Source: an uncultured Dyadobacter sp.
Lineage (GTDB): Bacteria; Bacteroidota; Bacteroidia; Cytophagales; Spirosomataceae
Assembly (NCBI GenBank): GCA_946481035.1
Contig: CAMLNK010000257.1
Coordinates: 1-6,313, forward strand
Direction of reading: 5' to 3'
Length of the DNA stretch: 6,313 bases
Made by a program: the position numbers and the translations under genes. Positions 3,857 to 6,313 of the stretch are shown here, one piece after another (the stretch's first letter is position 1; every line of letters begins with the position of its first letter). The notes beneath the pieces were generated by a model that saw nothing but the letters and a program-made list of their open reading frames with translations, was not told where the DNA came from and ran no database searches.

Positions 3857-6313
3857 CTATTTTCCGCTTTTCGGCGCCCCGGATTCGGAGTAGATCGGGT
3901 TATTTTTGTTACCGCCGGCCATCAGGTAGGCCACGAGGTCTCTCAATTCGTTAGGGTTCAAACCGTTGATCAGGCCCGGAAGCATCATGGATACGGGTGA
4001 TATTTTGCTGGATACCACATCCTTTTTCGCCACTTTCCGGATTGTTTTTGTATCGAACGGATTTTGCGACACATAATAGAAGTTGGCATCCTGGTTCACC
4101 TCGCGGCCAACGATCGACTGGCCGTCTTTCATCTGGAATGAGATCGAAGCATATTGGTCGGATACGGCTTTGTCGGGTTCGATGATCGCTTCGAGCATGT
4201 CTTTCACAGAGAAACGGGTTCCCAATTGCGTTAATTCAGGACCTACATCGGCACCTTGGCCCTGGATGGTGTGGCAGCGGCTGCAAAGCACGGCCGAGAA
4301 AATCTGCTTGCCGCGTTCGAAATCACGGTTGGTGAGGCTGTCTTTTACGAGTTCAACAGCCTGGTCAACTTTCCATCCGCGGCCCGGTCCTTTTGGCGTA
4401 TAGAGCTTCACGAGGTCGTTTCCGGTCCCTGTAAGCAGTTCAGATCCAGATAGTTTGTTGTAGTAAGCTACTTTGTCGCCAGGAACGTGTTTCAATGCAA
4501 GCTGACGGGCCTTGTCGATGAAACCAATGTAGCTGCGTCCGCCCTGATAGCTGAATGCTTTGTGGAACCATTTGAAATACTCCTCACGTGAAGCGGGTGT
4601 CCAGCCGGTTTTGGCGCTGCTCAGCATAATCGCGTAGAATGTCTGCTGCTGTGGCGGCATTTTTTCCAGCAAGCCCGCAAGGTCGAGGCCATATTGCGGG
4701 TTACGCAGGATCAGATCAGCCGATGCTGTCACCATTTCATTGTCCTTGTCATCGAACTTCTCGTTTTTCGCGATCAGCGCAAGGGTTTTTTCAACCACTT
4801 TCGGTGCTTCGATAGTCACAAGAATTTTGGCTAAAAATCTGTTCTGTAATGCATTAGCCGACGGATACTTGGGATTCAGGTAAGCGATCAATGCAGCTTT
4901 CGTCGCAGCATCCGGCTGTCCGGTGCGGTACAGGATCACTTCCACAGCACGCAAAAGCGCTTGTTTGTTCAGATCGTCAAGCTTCGCGTAATCGATAGTA
5001 GTCAGTTTTTTCAGCAAAGGCCCTCCTACTTTCGTCGAGTCACCCTGGCGGCCTAATGCGATGGCTGCGTAAATGATCGATTGAGGGTCTTTTTCAGCGT
5101 AAACTTTGCTCTCCCACTGGCCAACAGGCTGGTGTTCAATAGCCAAACGGCCAGCGTAGCGCAGGAAGCGGTCAGAGCTTTTCAGCAGCGGCCATGCCTG
5201 GTCGATCGCTTTCGGGTCTTTCTTAACATGATATTCCTCAATCGCGGTACGTTGCTTATGCTCGTTGGTGATAACCGGGGTTGCTGCGTTGGAACCTGGT
5301 GCAATGTTCTTATAATCACCATAATACACGCGGTAAAGATCCGATTCCAGGCGACGGCCGCCGGTCAGGAAATACAATGCGCCGTCCGGGCCGATAGCAC
5401 CGTCGGTCAATGGAAGCGGTGCGCCGGAAAGAAACTCTTCGTGGTCGGCAGTGTAAGTCGAGCCGCTGGGTTTCAGGTGCAAGCCGTGAACGATACCAAA
5501 GCTCCAATCGAATGCGAGCAATGTGTTTTTATACTTGGCAGGGAAACGCGCGTCTTTCAGGTAGATAAGGTTGGTAGGCGATCCCTGTCCGATGTTCATT
5601 ACTGGCGAAAGGAAATCAGCAAATGCAGGTGACGTGTTGGCCGAACCTGTTCTCCAACCGAACTCGCCACCGCTTACGGCATGGCAAACGCGGGTTGGGC
5701 GGTACCAGGGCGTTCCGAAATCCCACTCCATATCCGAGTCATAAGCGAAAAGATCGCCCGCTTCGTTGAATGCGATGTCGTAAGGGTTACGGAAACCGGC
5801 TGTGTACAATTCCCATTGTTTTCCTTCCGGATCGGTATGGGCGATCCAGCCTCCCGGTGCATTGCGGTCGGTGGCGTGGCCGCGCGGATCTTTGATGAAC
5901 GGAAACAGGTTATCGTTTTTCCAGTTCGGCATCAAACGGTAGATATCCATTTGAGGCAGGTCGGTGAAGTTACCGGCCACTACGAAAAGCGACTTCTGAT
6001 CGGGCGCCATTACAATACTGTGCGGGCCGTGCTCGCCTTCGCCTTTCAGCGGTTTAATGAGCGTGATCTTGTCGTACTGATCGTTATTGTCGGTATCCTG
6101 CAAACGGTAAAGGCCGCTTCCTTTCGGGAAACGCGCGTTCGACCGGTTATTGATCATCACATAAAGGCTATTGAATGCGTAGAGCAAACCGTGCGCATAA
6201 CCCATCGCCACTTTGGCGGTATCTCCTTCAATTCTAAGATTTTCTACTTTCGGTTTTTCAGTAGAGCCTATCGCCGGCAATACCAGACGGTAGAGGCCAC
6301 CATATTGGTCGGA
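3857..6313 (-). CDS. Secreted c-type cytochrome with beta-propeller and helical repeats (5' end outside window)
   Basis: 818 residues are visible; the frame is open to the window edge. The first in-frame start-like codon is a TTG at 6280, but SDQYGGLYRLVLP is encoded upstream of it and reads as normal family sequence, so the real start and signal peptide lie beyond base 6313. Numbering from the edge, residues 1-335 are a glucose/sorbosone dehydrogenase-like beta-propeller (GEHGPHS near 92-99, GFRNPYDIAF near 173-182). Residues 360-640 are helical and HEAT-like. Residues 662-800 are the Pirellula/Verrucomicrobium-type heme-binding domain, with CSRCH at 677-681 (4271-4285) as covalent heme site and Met776 or Met777 in SMMLPGL as likely distal ligand. 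It ends with a polar tail. Likely role: periplasmic oxidation of a sugar or alcohol, or electron transfer from such a dehydrogenase to the respiratory chain. Substrate and cofactor are not evident. Confidence 0.92.
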   Translation of the reverse strand, partial: SDQYGGLYRLVLPAIGSTEKPKVENLRIEGDTAKVAMGYAHGLLYAFNSLYVMINNRSNARFPKGSGLYRLQDTDNNDQYDKITLIKPLKGEGEHGPHSIVMAPDQKSLFVVAGNFTDLPQMDIYRLMPNWKNDNLFPFIKDPRGHATDRNAPGGWIAHTDPEGKQWELYTAGFRNPYDIAFNEAGDLFAYDSDMEWDFGTPWYRPTRVCHAVSGGEFGWRTGSANTSPAFADFLSPVMNIGQGSPTNLIYLKDARFPAKYKNTLLAFDWSFGIVHGLHLKPSGSTYTADHEEFLSGAPLPLTDGAIGPDGALYFLTGGRRLESDLYRVYYGDYKNIAPGSNAATPVITNEHKQRTAIEEYHVKKDPKAIDQAWPLLKSSDRFLRYAGRLAIEHQPVGQWESKVYAEKDPQSIIYAAIALGRQGDSTKVGGPLLKKLTTIDYAKLDDLNKQALLRAVEVILYRTGQPDAATKAALIAYLNPKYPSANALQNRFLAKILVTIEAPKVVEKTLALIAKNEKFDDKDNEMVTASADLILRNPQYGLDLAGLLEKMPPQQQTFYAIMLSSAKTGWTPASREEYFKWFHKAFSYQGGRSYIGFIDKARQLALKHVPGDKVAYYNKLSGSELLTGTGNDLVKLYTPKGPGRGWKVDQAVELVKDSLTNRDFERGKQIFSAVLCSRCHTIQGQGADVGPELTQLGTRFSVKDMLEAIIEPDKAVSDQYASISFQMKDGQSIVGREVNQDANFYYVSQNPFDTKTIRKVAKKDVVSSKISPVSMMLPGLINGLNPNELRDLVAYLMAGGNKNNPIYSESGAPKSGK

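Noticed and set aside
5081..5632. 183-codon + strand frame opposite the cytochrome propeller region
   Set aside because: It is the antisense shadow of a gene with clear domain structure; the translation has no family-like pattern.

Overview
The window looks like a chromosomal piece of a Bacteroidota bacterium, most likely Cytophagales (Dyadobacter/Spirosoma-like). This is inferred from four things. No start codon is preceded by a Shine-Dalgarno sequence. There is an outer-membrane beta-barrel protein ending in Phe. There is a large secreted c-type cytochrome of the Pirellula/Verrucomicrobium heme-binding type, which is also common in Cytophagales. There are Tat-exported sugar isomerase-like TIM barrels. 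Genus-level placement is a guess.

Layout from left to right. Bases 1-59 are the last codons of a + strand gene with a leucine-heptad tail, followed by a perfect 11-bp hairpin (69-96). Bases 97-243 hold no gene that I can see. A shared convergent terminator (244-284) closes the minus-strand gene 284-1528, an exported beta-barrel protein with a family-specific N-terminal domain. The gap 1529-1805 holds the presumed promoter of that gene, although no clean -33/-7 motif was found, and a long terminator hairpin (1708-1774) for the gene pair upstream of it. That pair, 1806-2690 and 2716-3612, encodes tandem paralogous Tat-exported TIM-barrel proteins of the hydroxypyruvate isomerase-like family, about three quarters identical and 25 bp apart. 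The 244-bp gap 3613-3856 contains the leader of the pair and a strong, strand-specific terminator (3744-3812) for the gene before it. From 3857 to the right edge runs a large secreted cytochrome c protein: a beta-propeller, then a helical-repeat region, then a C-terminal CxxCH domain. It is cut by the window edge at its 5' end.

All four main genes lie on the minus strand, so transcription runs from right to left, but terminators split them into three units: cytochrome, isomerase pair, and beta-barrel protein. The cytochrome and both isomerase-like proteins are predicted to work outside the cytoplasm. The cytochrome resembles propeller-type sugar or alcohol dehydrogenase fusions, and the TIM barrels keep the metal-site pattern of keto/aldose isomerases and epimerases. 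A periplasmic carbohydrate oxidation and isomerisation role is therefore a reasonable inference, but no substrate can be read from the sequence. No mobile element, CRISPR array, tRNA or rRNA was seen. I see no clearly new system here. The most interesting point is the exported, duplicated isomerase pair with changes next to the conserved substrate-site arginine.
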